Assembly (NCBI RefSeq): GCF_003323735.1
Contig: NZ_QOIM01000041.1
Location: 1 to 64,000, forward strand
Direction of reading: 5' to 3'
Origin: Streptomyces reniochalinae
Lineage (GTDB): Bacteria > Actinomycetota > Actinomycetes > Streptomycetales > Streptomycetaceae
Length of the DNA: 64,000 nt
Part shown: positions 51,294 through 60,528 of the stretch, piece by piece
Position numbering within the stretch: position 1 is the stretch's first letter
How the letters are laid out: each line of letters begins with the position of its first letter
Position numbers and translations under genes: made by a program
Notes under the pieces: model-generated
The model's database searches: none
Told to the model about the DNA's origin: nothing
What the model saw: only the letters and a program-made list of their open reading frames with translations

Positions 51294-53948
51294 ATGGAAG
51301 CGCTACGTCAGGACGACCCACGACGGCTCGGGCCCTACACCCTCGTCGGCCGGCTCGACGCGGACACGAGTGAGATACGCGCCGCCTCGCGCCGCTTCGT
51401 GGGCGTCGCGCCCGGCGGAGAGCGGACCGTCCTCATCAGCACGGTGCCGCTGGAGGCCGTGGAAGACCCCGGCCACGCCCGCCGCTTCCACACGGAAGCC
51501 CTGGCAGCACAGCGGGCCGGCCAGGACGGGACGCCGCGCGGCCCCTGGCTGCTGCCGGTCGGCGAAGTCAGCGGCCCCGCCGGTGGGCCCGTCTGGTACG
51601 CCTCCCCGTACCGCCCCGCGCTGCCGCTCCCGGCCGCAGTGGAAGCGCACGGTCCCCTGCGGACCCGCACCCTGCTCGCCGTCGGCACGGCGCTCGGCGA
51701 GGCCCTCGCCCGCCTCCACGCCGACGGCACCGCGCACGCCGGTGTCCGGGCCGACGCCGTCCTCCTCACCGGCGAAGGGCCCCGGCTGACCGGCTACGGA
51801 GCCGCCCGCGTCACCGCCCCGGACGGTACGCCCCGCCCACCCCACCCCTTCCTCGCCCCGGAGCAGATCGCGGGCGGACGCCCCCGCCCCCTCGGCGACA
51901 TCTACGGCCTCGGAGCCGTCCTCGCCTACGCGGCGACCGGACAGCCCCAAAGCGCCGCCCCCCACCCGGCGGAGCGAGCCGCCCCGACCGGACCGCTCGA
52001 AGGGCAGCTCGGCGAACTGCTCGCCTCCTGCCTGGCCGAGGACCCCTCGGCCCGCCCGACGGCGGCGGACTTCCTGGCGGCACTGGAGACCTGCGGCCCG
52101 CCTCTGCCTGGGTACGTGCCCTCTGCCCCGCGCGTTCCCCCACCGCCGCCCCGCGCACAGTCGCCGGCGTCCATATCGGCGTCCATACCGTCACCTCCGA
52201 AGACATCGCCGGCGGTGCCCCCCACCGGACCGCCCACGACGCCTCCGACCGCACCTCCGGCGACACCACCCACGACGCCTCCGGCGGCATCCGCGACCGT
52301 GCCGCCGCCGACGCCGCCCTCGGGGCCGCTGCCGCCCTCGGAGCCGCTGCCGCCCTCTGGGCCGCCGTCGATCGGTCCTGTTGCCACGCTGTGGGACGGT
52401 GGGCCGGCGGCCCCGTCGGGCCCTTCCGATCCCCAGGGTGGCGCCATGACGGGTGGCACTGTGCTGGACGGTGCGGGGGGCGGCCGGGCCGCGAGCATGA
52501 TCGTCCCGGGCTGGCTCCCGCGGCGCGTCAGTGCCTCCCTCGCGGCGCAGGCCGCCGCGGTCCTGGCGGCGGAGGCCGACGAGGAGGCGGCGCCGGCGGC
52601 GGAACCGGCCCCGGAGCCGACGGCCCTCGACGGTGCCGCCGCACCGGTGTCCGGCCCGGCGCCCTCCGCGCCCCTGCCCGCCCCTTCCGCCCGCGCCCGG
52701 GGCCGCCGCCTCCCCACCCCCTCGCGGCGCTCGCTCCTCACGGCCGTCGGGACCGGCGTCGCCGGGGCCGCCGTGGGCGGTTCCGTGGCCTGGGCCGTGA
52801 CGTCCGACTCCGCACCGGAGCCCACCCCGGCCGAGAAGCTGGCCGCGCGACGCAAGACCCGCAAACGTCTCAAGGGCGCCCCGCCGACCCCGGCATGGCG
52901 CTACGACCTCGCCGATCCGGTGCGGGACTTCGCCCCTCTCCTGTACAAGGACGAGGTCGCCGTCCTCGCGGACGGAAAGGCAGCGGTCGGCGTCGCCGTA
53001 CGCACCGGCGACGAACTCTGGCGCCGTGCGGAAGCCGAACCCTCGGGCCGCGCATGGCCGTTGAGCAACGGCCTGGTCCTGCTCGCCGGCTCCGACCTGC
53101 TCGCACTCGGCGCCCGGGACGGGAAGACCCGATGGCACTCCGAGCGCTACCGCAAAGGGGGCCGCCGGCCGTACACGGCAGTGCTTGCCGCCCACGGCCA
53201 CGTCGTCTGGCTCGTCGTGGAGAGCGCCCGCTCGTCCTCCACGTCCCGCACCGTCGTCGCGTACGACATCACCGACGACCGCGAACTGTGGAGCAACCCC
53301 CTGCCCGCCGGCTACCGGGAAAGTCACCTGCTCGCCGACACCCTCGTGGTGGTCACGGCGAAGAAGGGCGAGCCCCCGCGCCTGACGGCCTACGACCGCG
53401 AAACGGGCAGGGAGCGGTGGACACGCACCTACGAGCCGGCCGCGTCGGCCCACCTGACCACGGTCGCCGACCCGGCGACCCTGGTGGCGGCCAAGGGGGC
53501 GTCCCTGCGGGCGTACGGGCTGGGGGAGAAGGGCAAGGAGAGGTGGAAGGTCACGGCTGAGGACAAGAACGAGCAGAAACCGGATTTCCTCGGCGTCCCC
53601 GTCTCACACAAGCACTCGGTCTACGTGAGCGACAGCACTTATGCGACCCACTGTGTCGACGCGCGGACAGGTAACCTCGCCTGGCGCACCGAGGCCACAT
53701 TCGACCTGGAGCCGACCACGCGGAATGCCACTCCGGACACTGCCGTCACTCCGGACGGGCGAGTGCTGCTCTCCGCCAACGACGTCGAGGTGGACGCTTT
53801 CGAGACCCGCACTGGCTCACTTCTGTGGCGCTTCACCGATCGGCCGTCGGCGTCGGGAACGGTGCTGCGACGGCGCAAAGTCGCGCTGAATGACGAGTAC
53901 GCCCTGGTCGTCAGTGGGCGCGGTGTCTACGCCCTGCCGCTGGGCTGA
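51294..53948 (+). CDS. Membrane pseudokinase with PQQ-type beta-propeller, copy 1
   Basis: The 884-residue product has an N-terminal kinase-fold domain (about 12-265) that lacks catalytic parts. There is no Gly-rich loop; the Lys strand reads TVLIST; the HRD-x4-N segment is HAGVRADAVLL; DFG is LTGYGAA. A Pro/Thr-rich linker (about 280-365), one membrane helix (about 480-502, after SRRSLLTAV) and an extracellular propeller of PQQ/WD-like repeats follow (GDELWRR, DGKTRWHSE, DRELWSN, TGRERWTR, TGNLAWRTE). It probably senses or scaffolds rather than phosphorylates. It heads four tandem paralogues. Confidence 0.85.
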   Translation: MEALRQDDPRRLGPYTLVGRLDADTSEIRAASRRFVGVAPGGERTVLISTVPLEAVEDPGHARRFHTEALAAQRAGQDGTPRGPWLLPVGEVSGPAGGPVWYASPYRPALPLPAAVEAHGPLRTRTLLAVGTALGEALARLHADGTAHAGVRADAVLLTGEGPRLTGYGAARVTAPDGTPRPPHPFLAPEQIAGGRPRPLGDIYGLGAVLAYAATGQPQSAAPHPAERAAPTGPLEGQLGELLASCLAEDPSARPTAADFLAALETCGPPLPGYVPSAPRVPPPPPRAQSPASISASIPSPPKTSPAVPPTGPPTTPPTAPPATPPTTPPAASATVPPPTPPSGPLPPSEPLPPSGPPSIGPVATLWDGGPAAPSGPSDPQGGAMTGGTVLDGAGGGRAASMIVPGWLPRRVSASLAAQAAAVLAAEADEEAAPAAEPAPEPTALDGAAAPVSGPAPSAPLPAPSARARGRRLPTPSRRSLLTAVGTGVAGAAVGGSVAWAVTSDSAPEPTPAEKLAARRKTRKRLKGAPPTPAWRYDLADPVRDFAPLLYKDEVAVLADGKAAVGVAVRTGDELWRRAEAEPSGRAWPLSNGLVLLAGSDLLALGARDGKTRWHSERYRKGGRRPYTAVLAAHGHVVWLVVESARSSSTSRTVVAYDITDDRELWSNPLPAGYRESHLLADTLVVVTAKKGEPPRLTAYDRETGRERWTRTYEPAASAHLTTVADPATLVAAKGASLRAYGLGEKGKERWKVTAEDKNEQKPDFLGVPVSHKHSVYVSDSTYATHCVDARTGNLAWRTEATFDLEPTTRNATPDTAVTPDGRVLLSANDVEVDAFETRTGSLLWRFTDRPSASGTVLRRRKVALNDEYALVVSGRGVYALPLG

Positions 53949-53963
53949 CCGAAACGAGAAGAC

Positions 53964-56168
53964 ATGCCGATACCGAGTGAGCCCGTGCCGGCTACCGAAG
54001 AACACCAGGCCACGGCACCTGCCCGAGGGGAGGAAGGCGGCCTGGATGGATATCGCCGCGTCGAGCGGCTCGACACGTCCGCAGACGGTGTGGGGTGGTG
54101 GCTCGCGGCCGGTCCCGACGGCGATCGTTGCGTGCTGATGGCGCCCGAAGGCGCGCGTGCCGACGACGCGAGCTACCGCCTGCGCTTCTGGTCGGAGGCC
54201 AACAACTCCCGCCGACTCGGTCACCGGTCTGTCGCCAGGGTCAAGAGCACCTCGGCAGCCGGCGCTCGGATTCCGTGGGTGGCTTACGACTGCTTCCCCG
54301 CTCTGCCACTGGGAGTCGCTCTGACGGCGCATGGCGAGCCGTTTCCCGGGCAGGTGGTGCGGGGTTGGGGAGTGGCGCTGGCCGAGGCGTTGTGGCATGC
54401 GCACAGCCAGGGTCTGGTCCACGCCGGGATATCCTCGCGGTCGGTGCTGCTCACGCCGCACGGTCCACTGCTTACCGGGTACGGGCTCGTGAGGGCTGCT
54501 TCGGTGGAGGGCACCGAGCGCCACGCGGTCCCCGGTGTCGCTGAGGTGAGCCTGCCGCCCGAGCAGCGAGCGGGGGGCCGACCTCAGCCGCCGGGAGACG
54601 TCTATGCACTGGCCGCTGTCCTCGCCTTCGCCGGAGGGGCGGAAGACGAGCAGGACGGGCCGTCGCACCAATGGGAAGAGGTGGTGGCCCGTTGCCTGTC
54701 GGCCGATCCGGCTGATCGGCCGCGGGCCGAGGAGCTGTTGCGCGTCTTGCAGAACTCGACGCCGGTTCCCGACGGCCAACTTCCCGAGCGCCTCGTCGCT
54801 GCGATGGACTCGCAGGCCGCACAAACTCCCGAGTCCTTCGAGGGCGCTCCCACATCGCCACCGCCGGTCAATGGGACGGCCGAGGTGGAGACTGCTTCCC
54901 CAGCGGGCCCCCCGGCTGCCGCCGCCCCGTCCTCATCTCCGTCCCGCCGTTCCGTACTCACCGCGGTCGCACCGGCTGCGGCCGGCTTGGCGCTCGGCAC
55001 CGCCGGCGTCACGGCTTGGAGAGTCTTCGGCCCCGAGAAGACCGGCCCCCACGCCCAGCAGATCCGGGGGGCCGCGCCCGCACCGCTGTGGCACTTCGGG
55101 CTCCCGGACAGGTCTACGGAGGACTCCTCATTGCTGGCCGAGCGGAGATACCTGCTCATGGGCCACAAGGGGGGCATCGTGGCGTTCGACATCGTCAAGG
55201 GGAAGAAGGAGTGGTCCCGCGACGACGTGCTGCCCTCGCAGATTCTGGATGCGGGGCATGGTGATGTCCTGGTCGCATCCGGAGGATCCCAAGGGGAGTT
55301 CCTTCTTCTCTCCGCGCGCTCGGGAAAGGTCAAATGGCGCGAGAGGGCGTACATGCAGCCTCCCTCAATGGCTCTCCTCCTGGCGGCCGAGGCCGGGGTG
55401 CTGTGGTTCCTCGCTGAGGATTTCAGCGGGGGGGACGAGCTGGAGCAGGCTGTCATCGCGTACAGCCTTCGGCGGCGCAAGAAGCTGTGGCGTGCGCCCA
55501 TACCCGCCGGGTTCGTCGAGACCTTGACGCCACCCGGCCCCGGGGTGATCGGTCCTGCGCTGCTGAAGTCAGAAATCCTCGTGGCCGGCACGGGGCTGGA
55601 GTTTTCGCAGGACAACTTCGCCTTCGTCGCTCTCGACCGACGTGATGGCAGGCGTAAGTGGAAGAAGGAGTACGACGACATCTCCAGCACGTCCGACGGT
55701 CTCGTCCTCCCGCTGGAAGGTGACCTGTTGATTGCCGACACCGTCGAGGGGCTGCGCGGGATGAGCCTGAGCAGGGGCAAGGAACGCTGGACTGTCGCGG
55801 TCAAAGGGGGAGTGAACGCGCACAGAGCAGTACGGAGGGGAACTGTGTACATCGCCGACAGCGATGTGACGACCTATGCGATTGATTACCGGAGCGGGAG
55901 GGTCAAGTGGAAAAGAAAGCACGCCAACCCGCACGAGCAGGGTTACAACCTCTCGTCCATGTCACTCAGTGCGTCGGGACGTGTGCTTCTCCGGGCGGGT
56001 ATGGCCGAGATCGACGCCCTTGACACTCGCGATGGCTCCCTCGTGTGGCGGCTCGCCATGGCCGGATCCGGAGAGTTCTCGGGGAATCCCGGAACGGTGG
56101 TGGCAAGCCGCCCAGGTGTGGTCATCGTTGATGACCGTCGCAACATCTACGCAGTGCCGGTGGACTGA
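53964..56168 (+). CDS. Membrane pseudokinase with PQQ-type beta-propeller, copy 2
   Basis: The 734-residue product follows copy 1 by 15 bp. Its kinase-like domain is also degenerate: no Gly loop (RVERLDTSADGVGWW), HAGISSRSVLL for HRD-N, and LTGYGLV for DFG. A short linker, a membrane helix near 325-350 (SRRSVLTAVAPAAAG) and an outer propeller follow (GKKEWSR, GKVKWRE, RRKLWRA, DGRRKWKKE, GKERWTV, GRVKWKRK, DGSLVWRL). The propeller repeats resemble those of copies 1 and 3 but differ in detail, so ligands may differ. Confidence 0.85.
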   Translation: MPIPSEPVPATEEHQATAPARGEEGGLDGYRRVERLDTSADGVGWWLAAGPDGDRCVLMAPEGARADDASYRLRFWSEANNSRRLGHRSVARVKSTSAAGARIPWVAYDCFPALPLGVALTAHGEPFPGQVVRGWGVALAEALWHAHSQGLVHAGISSRSVLLTPHGPLLTGYGLVRAASVEGTERHAVPGVAEVSLPPEQRAGGRPQPPGDVYALAAVLAFAGGAEDEQDGPSHQWEEVVARCLSADPADRPRAEELLRVLQNSTPVPDGQLPERLVAAMDSQAAQTPESFEGAPTSPPPVNGTAEVETASPAGPPAAAAPSSSPSRRSVLTAVAPAAAGLALGTAGVTAWRVFGPEKTGPHAQQIRGAAPAPLWHFGLPDRSTEDSSLLAERRYLLMGHKGGIVAFDIVKGKKEWSRDDVLPSQILDAGHGDVLVASGGSQGEFLLLSARSGKVKWRERAYMQPPSMALLLAAEAGVLWFLAEDFSGGDELEQAVIAYSLRRRKKLWRAPIPAGFVETLTPPGPGVIGPALLKSEILVAGTGLEFSQDNFAFVALDRRDGRRKWKKEYDDISSTSDGLVLPLEGDLLIADTVEGLRGMSLSRGKERWTVAVKGGVNAHRAVRRGTVYIADSDVTTYAIDYRSGRVKWKRKHANPHEQGYNLSSMSLSASGRVLLRAGMAEIDALDTRDGSLVWRLAMAGSGEFSGNPGTVVASRPGVVIVDDRRNIYAVPVD

Positions 56169-56173
56169 TTGCC

Positions 56174-58309
56174 GTGGCCTTTCCTCTCACGCACGACGAT
56201 CCCGTACGTCTCGGTGACTACCGGCTCATCGCCAGGCTCGGCAGTGGTGGCATGGGGACCGTCTATCTCGGACGGGCCCCGCGCGGGCGTACCGTCGCGC
56301 TGAAGACGATGCACGCGGAGTTCGCCGCGCAGCAGGAATTCCGGACCCGGTTCCAGCTGGAAGTCGACGCGGCCCGGGTGATCGGTGGGCGCCACGGAGC
56401 CGAAGTGGTGGACGCGGACGTCCTGGGGGAGACCCCCTGGCTGGCGACCGAATACGTTCTCGGACCTCCGCTGGACGATGCAGTGGCCCTGAGTGGACCG
56501 CTGCCCGAGGATGCCACCCGAGCTCTTGGAGCGCGGCTGTGCGACGCCCTCGCACAACTCCATGCTTCCGATGTCGTGCACCGTGACCTGAAGCCTTCCA
56601 ACATCCTCTTGTCTGCGGCCGGTCCCAAGGTCATCGACTTCGGTATCGCGAGGGCCGCCGGAGATGACCGGCTTACCCGGACGGGCGCCGCGGCGGGCAC
56701 CCCTGCTTTCATGTCGCCGGAGCAGGCCACCGGCGCAGAGCACACCCCTGCGGGTGACGTCTTCGCCCTGGCCGGGGTGCTGGTCTTCGCGTGCACCGGC
56801 AGTGCTCCTTTCGGAGTCGGCCAGGCAGCGGACCTCCTGTACCGAGTTCGATACGGAGAGCCGGACCTCTCCCGGGTGCCGCCCGGGTTGGTGGAAGTTT
56901 TCGAACGGTGTCTGTCCAAGGATCCGTCCCAGCGGCCGACGACTCGCGAGCTTGCCGAACAGCTGGGAGGCGGAGTCGAATTCGCTGACCTGCTGCCCGA
57001 TGGCGTGCACGCGGAGATCCTGCGGCGGTGCCAGGCCGTCTGGGATGCGGTTCCTCCTCGCCTGGCCGCGCCGACGGATGGCCAGGCGGAGAGGACGACC
57101 TGTTCGGGCGTCACCGGTTCGACTCGACGACGGGTATTGCTCTGGGGCGGTGCCGGGCTCGTGGCTGCTGCGGCGGGGGCCGGCGCCTGGGCCACGACGC
57201 GGCCCGACGGCACCGAGAAGCCGGCAGTGTCACCACCTTCCGACACCGCGGCCGCGGGCGGCCCCGATCCCTCGTGGCAGTCTCCGTTCGACGAAGGGGA
57301 CCTTCAAGCGGTGATGGCGGGCGATTACGTGGCCGTCGCCTCGGACGTACGCCTCACCGTATTCGACATGGAAGGGAAGCGGAAAGGCACGAACAAGTAC
57401 ATTCAGGGGAACAAGCCCCCTCACGTCGACGGTGACCATCTCTACCAGGTCAGTCACAAGCTCGACTTCTACCGGGTGGATCCGAAGACCGCCGAGTTCG
57501 CAGACCGTGTGGCGGACCTGCACAAGGTGGGTCTGCGGGACGGGAACGGCGCGGACGTGCTCGGTGTGCATGAAGGGTTCGTCGTCATCCAGGACGCTTT
57601 CGACGGGGAGTTCGAAGAGCCGCAGCGGCGATACGTGGGTCTGGACGCTCGCACGGGGAAGGTGCGTTGGCGTAAGACGAGGAAAACGGCTGGGGTGACG
57701 GTCATCGCCGCGTCGGACGGCATGATGGTCATGGTCGATATCGATCAGGTCTTCGCCGTCGACGTCGTTACAGGAAAAACGGTGTGGTCGAGAGAGTTCG
57801 ACGCAGCGGTGAACAGTGAGCTGTCCACAGCCGGTACGGATCAGGGTGGCCACATCTACTTGGGCCTCGACGAAGTAGTGGCGCTTCGTGTGAAGGACGG
57901 CAAGACGGCGTGGCGCTTCGGTAAGGGAAGAAAGCCTCCCGAGCCGAAAAAAGGCGAAAAAGACGGGTATTACGGTACGCCTCTCTATCATGACGGCACT
58001 GTCTACGCCTCCGTGCCCGGAAGCGGTGTGGTGGCCCTGGACGCGAAAACCGGAAAGCTCCAATGGGACATGGAAGCGCCATGGGCGACAGAGATCCCGC
58101 CCCACGCCGTGCCTGCCGCCGGTGATCGGTATCTGTACTTCGCCTCAAAAGGTGCGCGCCTGATAACCGCAGTCGACCGCGACAAACGCGAGACCAAGTG
58201 GGTTGTCCCTGGCAAGGGGGAAGAGGAAGCGTCGTTGATGCCCCATCACGGCTCACGCCAACTCGTCGTCGCCACCGACAAGCGAGTCTTCGGCCTGCCC
58301 TTGAAATGA
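56174..58309 (+). CDS. Ser/Thr protein kinase with PQQ-type beta-propeller, copy 3 (active motifs)
   Basis: The 711-residue product starts at GTG 56174, 5 bp after copy 2. All kinase motifs are intact: LGSGGMGTVYLG, VALKTMH, VVHRDLKPSNILL, VIDFGIARA and GTPAFMSPEQ. A membrane helix lies near 316-340 (TRRRVLLWGGAGLV). The outer domain has propeller repeats (GKVRWRK, GKTVWSRE, GKTAWRFG, GKLQWDM). It probably autophosphorylates and may phosphorylate its neighbours. Codon use is slightly less GC-rich than in copies 1 and 4. Confidence 0.92.
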   Translation: MAFPLTHDDPVRLGDYRLIARLGSGGMGTVYLGRAPRGRTVALKTMHAEFAAQQEFRTRFQLEVDAARVIGGRHGAEVVDADVLGETPWLATEYVLGPPLDDAVALSGPLPEDATRALGARLCDALAQLHASDVVHRDLKPSNILLSAAGPKVIDFGIARAAGDDRLTRTGAAAGTPAFMSPEQATGAEHTPAGDVFALAGVLVFACTGSAPFGVGQAADLLYRVRYGEPDLSRVPPGLVEVFERCLSKDPSQRPTTRELAEQLGGGVEFADLLPDGVHAEILRRCQAVWDAVPPRLAAPTDGQAERTTCSGVTGSTRRRVLLWGGAGLVAAAAGAGAWATTRPDGTEKPAVSPPSDTAAAGGPDPSWQSPFDEGDLQAVMAGDYVAVASDVRLTVFDMEGKRKGTNKYIQGNKPPHVDGDHLYQVSHKLDFYRVDPKTAEFADRVADLHKVGLRDGNGADVLGVHEGFVVIQDAFDGEFEEPQRRYVGLDARTGKVRWRKTRKTAGVTVIAASDGMMVMVDIDQVFAVDVVTGKTVWSREFDAAVNSELSTAGTDQGGHIYLGLDEVVALRVKDGKTAWRFGKGRKPPEPKKGEKDGYYGTPLYHDGTVYASVPGSGVVALDAKTGKLQWDMEAPWATEIPPHAVPAAGDRYLYFASKGARLITAVDRDKRETKWVVPGKGEEEASLMPHHGSRQLVVATDKRVFGLPLK

Positions 58310-58362
58310 TCCGCCGAAGCGGCCCGCCTCCGCCGCACCAGCAGCGCCCGCCCTGCCCCGTT

Positions 58363-58403
58363 GTCGGAAACCGTCGGAAACCTCGTCGGAAACGTTGTCG
58401 GAC
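58363..58403 (+). repeat. GTCGGAAAC short direct repeats
   Basis: Three exact copies of GTCGGAAAC (58363, 58373, 58385) and a partial one (58398) lie in the 117-bp spacer before the fourth kinase gene. Spacings of 10, 12 and 13 bp are close to one helical turn, so they could be a multi-site activator target. They may also be chance slippage. Confidence 0.5.
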
Positions 58404-58426
58404 ACCACCTCCAGGAGCCACTTCCC

Positions 58427-60493
58427 ATGAAACCTCTCGGCGTCGGCGACCCGCTGCGACTGGGTCCGTACCGGCTGGTTGGTGTGCTGGGGGCCGGCGG
58501 GATGGGGAAGGTGTATCTGGGGCGGGACGGGCGGGGGAGAGCTGCCGCGTTGAAGGTGCTGCGGCCCGAGTTGGCGTACGACCCGGAGATGGCGCGGCGC
58601 TTCGTACGGGAGGCCGAGGCCGCCGGCGCGGTGCGCGGCACAGGGGTCGCGCGGGTGCTCGGGGCGCAGACCGAGGGCGGTCGGCCGTGGATCGCCAGCG
58701 AGTTTTTGGCGGGCCCCACGTTGCAGGAGGCCGTCGAGCGGCACGGCCGGTTCCAGGACGCGGCGGTGCGCGCGCTCGCCGCGGCGCTGGGCCGAACCCT
58801 TGCCGAGATCCACTCCGCGGGCCTCGTGCACCGGGACCTCAAGCCCGCGAACATCGTGCTGACCTCACGGGGCCCGCGCGTCATCGACTTCGGTATCGCC
58901 AGGCCCGAGCACGGGCTGACGCTCACCACCACGGGGCAGGTACCCGTCACACCCGGATACGGGCCGCCCGAGCAGGTGCTGGGGGAGCGGGTCGGCCCGG
59001 CGGCGGACGTGTTCGCGCTCGGCGCTGTCCTCACGTTCGCGGCGACGGGCGCGCGGGCCTTCACCGGGGAGCACGTGGCGGCGGTGAGCTACGAGGTGGT
59101 GCACGGGCAGCCGCGCCTGGAGGGGCTCTCACCCGAACTGCTCCCACTCGTCGCGCCCTGCCTGGACAAGGACGCGGCGCGGCGCCCCACGCCCCAGGAC
59201 GTGGCGCGGGCCTTCGCGCCGCCCAAGGGCGCCGACCTGGCGTGGCGGCGCGGCCCCCTCGCCGGGGAGATAGCCGAGCGCGAGCAGACCGCCGAGCGGA
59301 TGACCACACTGCCCGCCGCGGGCGACACCGACGGTGCCGTGCGCCCGTCCCGGCGGCGTCTCCTCGCCGGTCTGGCCGGCGGCGGTGTCGTCGTGGCCGT
59401 CGGCGGTGGCGCCGGAGCCTGGTACCTGCTGGGCCGGGACGAGGACGCCCCCCGTGACTGGGACGCCGAACCGCTGGCGAAGCACGAGGCAGGAAAGCCT
59501 CCCGCGCCCCTGTGGGGCCCCTTCGAGGTGACCCGCGAAGGGGCCCCGGCGCCGGTACCGCTGCGCGACGTCGTGGTCGTCGCGGCGCAGGGCGGCGGCC
59601 TGCACGCGTTCGACGTGCGCAACGGCGGGCGGCGGTGGAAGGCCCGCCTGTCCGTCGGGAGCGGGCCGCTGCTCGTCACCGGCGCCGAGGAACCCGTGCT
59701 GCTCGCCGCCGACCGGTCCGGGGAGGTCCTCGGCCTCGGCGCGGACGGCAAGCGCCGCTGGTCCGCGCCCGCCGACGCCGCCGTCCTGCTCGCGGCCGAC
59801 GCCGAGACGGTGTACCTGGCGACGAAGAGCAACAAGCTGCGCGCCGTCGACCTCACCACGCACAAGCCGCGGTGGACCGCGAAACTGCCCGTCGAGTCCT
59901 CGGCCGAACACCCCGCACGGGCGGTGGTGACGAACGGCCGGCTGGTCGTCCACGGGGCCGATGGGAAGGCGGCGTGCGTGGACACCGGGAGCGGCCGGGC
60001 CGTCTGGGGCCCCAGGAAGCAGAGCGCCGAGGGCATCGCGCTCACCCCCGCCGCGGGGCGCGGCGCGGACGGCCTGGTCTACCTGGGAGGCCGCCGCCTG
60101 ACGGCCCTGTCCCTGGCCGACGGCTCGCAGAAGTGGGCGCAACCGGCCGCCGAGGACAGCGGCTGGGGCGCGCCCGCCGTACGCGGAAAGGTGCTGTACG
60201 CCGCGAACGCCGCCGACGTGGAGGCGCGCCGCACCGCGGACGGTACGGGCACGTGGACGGTCACACTCCGGACGACCACGCTGCCCCTCGACGCGCCGAC
60301 GCTCCAGCGGAACACCGCGTGGGTCGCCATGTACGACGACGGCTCGCAGGGTGTGACCGCCGTGGACACCCGCAAGGGCGCCCAGGCGTGGACGTACATC
60401 CAGGGTGCGTCGGGGCCCTGGCGCCTCGGCGCCGACGGGAACCGCGTCTTCCTCTGCCAGGGCAACGTGCTGACAGCCATGCCCGTCATCTGA
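58427..60493 (+). CDS. Ser/Thr protein kinase with PQQ-type beta-propeller, copy 4 (active motifs)
   Basis: The 688-residue product has intact kinase motifs: LGAGGMGKVYLG, AALKVLRPE, LVHRDLKPANIVL, VIDFGIAR and VTPGYGPPEQ. A membrane helix is near 308-333 (SRRRLLAGLAGGG). The outer propeller has repeats such as NGGRRWKA, GKRRWSA, HKPRWTA and GSQKWAQ. ATG 58427 follows CAGGAG by nine bases; an upstream TTG at 58361 is in frame but would read through the GTCGGAAAC repeats. It has its own 117-bp upstream region, unlike copies 2 and 3. Confidence 0.92.
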   Translation: MKPLGVGDPLRLGPYRLVGVLGAGGMGKVYLGRDGRGRAAALKVLRPELAYDPEMARRFVREAEAAGAVRGTGVARVLGAQTEGGRPWIASEFLAGPTLQEAVERHGRFQDAAVRALAAALGRTLAEIHSAGLVHRDLKPANIVLTSRGPRVIDFGIARPEHGLTLTTTGQVPVTPGYGPPEQVLGERVGPAADVFALGAVLTFAATGARAFTGEHVAAVSYEVVHGQPRLEGLSPELLPLVAPCLDKDAARRPTPQDVARAFAPPKGADLAWRRGPLAGEIAEREQTAERMTTLPAAGDTDGAVRPSRRRLLAGLAGGGVVVAVGGGAGAWYLLGRDEDAPRDWDAEPLAKHEAGKPPAPLWGPFEVTREGAPAPVPLRDVVVVAAQGGGLHAFDVRNGGRRWKARLSVGSGPLLVTGAEEPVLLAADRSGEVLGLGADGKRRWSAPADAAVLLAADAETVYLATKSNKLRAVDLTTHKPRWTAKLPVESSAEHPARAVVTNGRLVVHGADGKAACVDTGSGRAVWGPRKQSAEGIALTPAAGRGADGLVYLGGRRLTALSLADGSQKWAQPAAEDSGWGAPAVRGKVLYAANAADVEARRTADGTGTWTVTLRTTTLPLDAPTLQRNTAWVAMYDDGSQGVTAVDTRKGAQAWTYIQGASGPWRLGADGNRVFLCQGNVLTAMPVI

Positions 60494-60528
60494 GCCGCCC
60501 CTGCTCGCCCGGCGGCGCCGCCCGCTGA

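Noticed and set aside
58363..58403. CRISPR-like repeats
   Set aside because: Units are nine bases with no unique spacers of useful size, and no cas gene is present.
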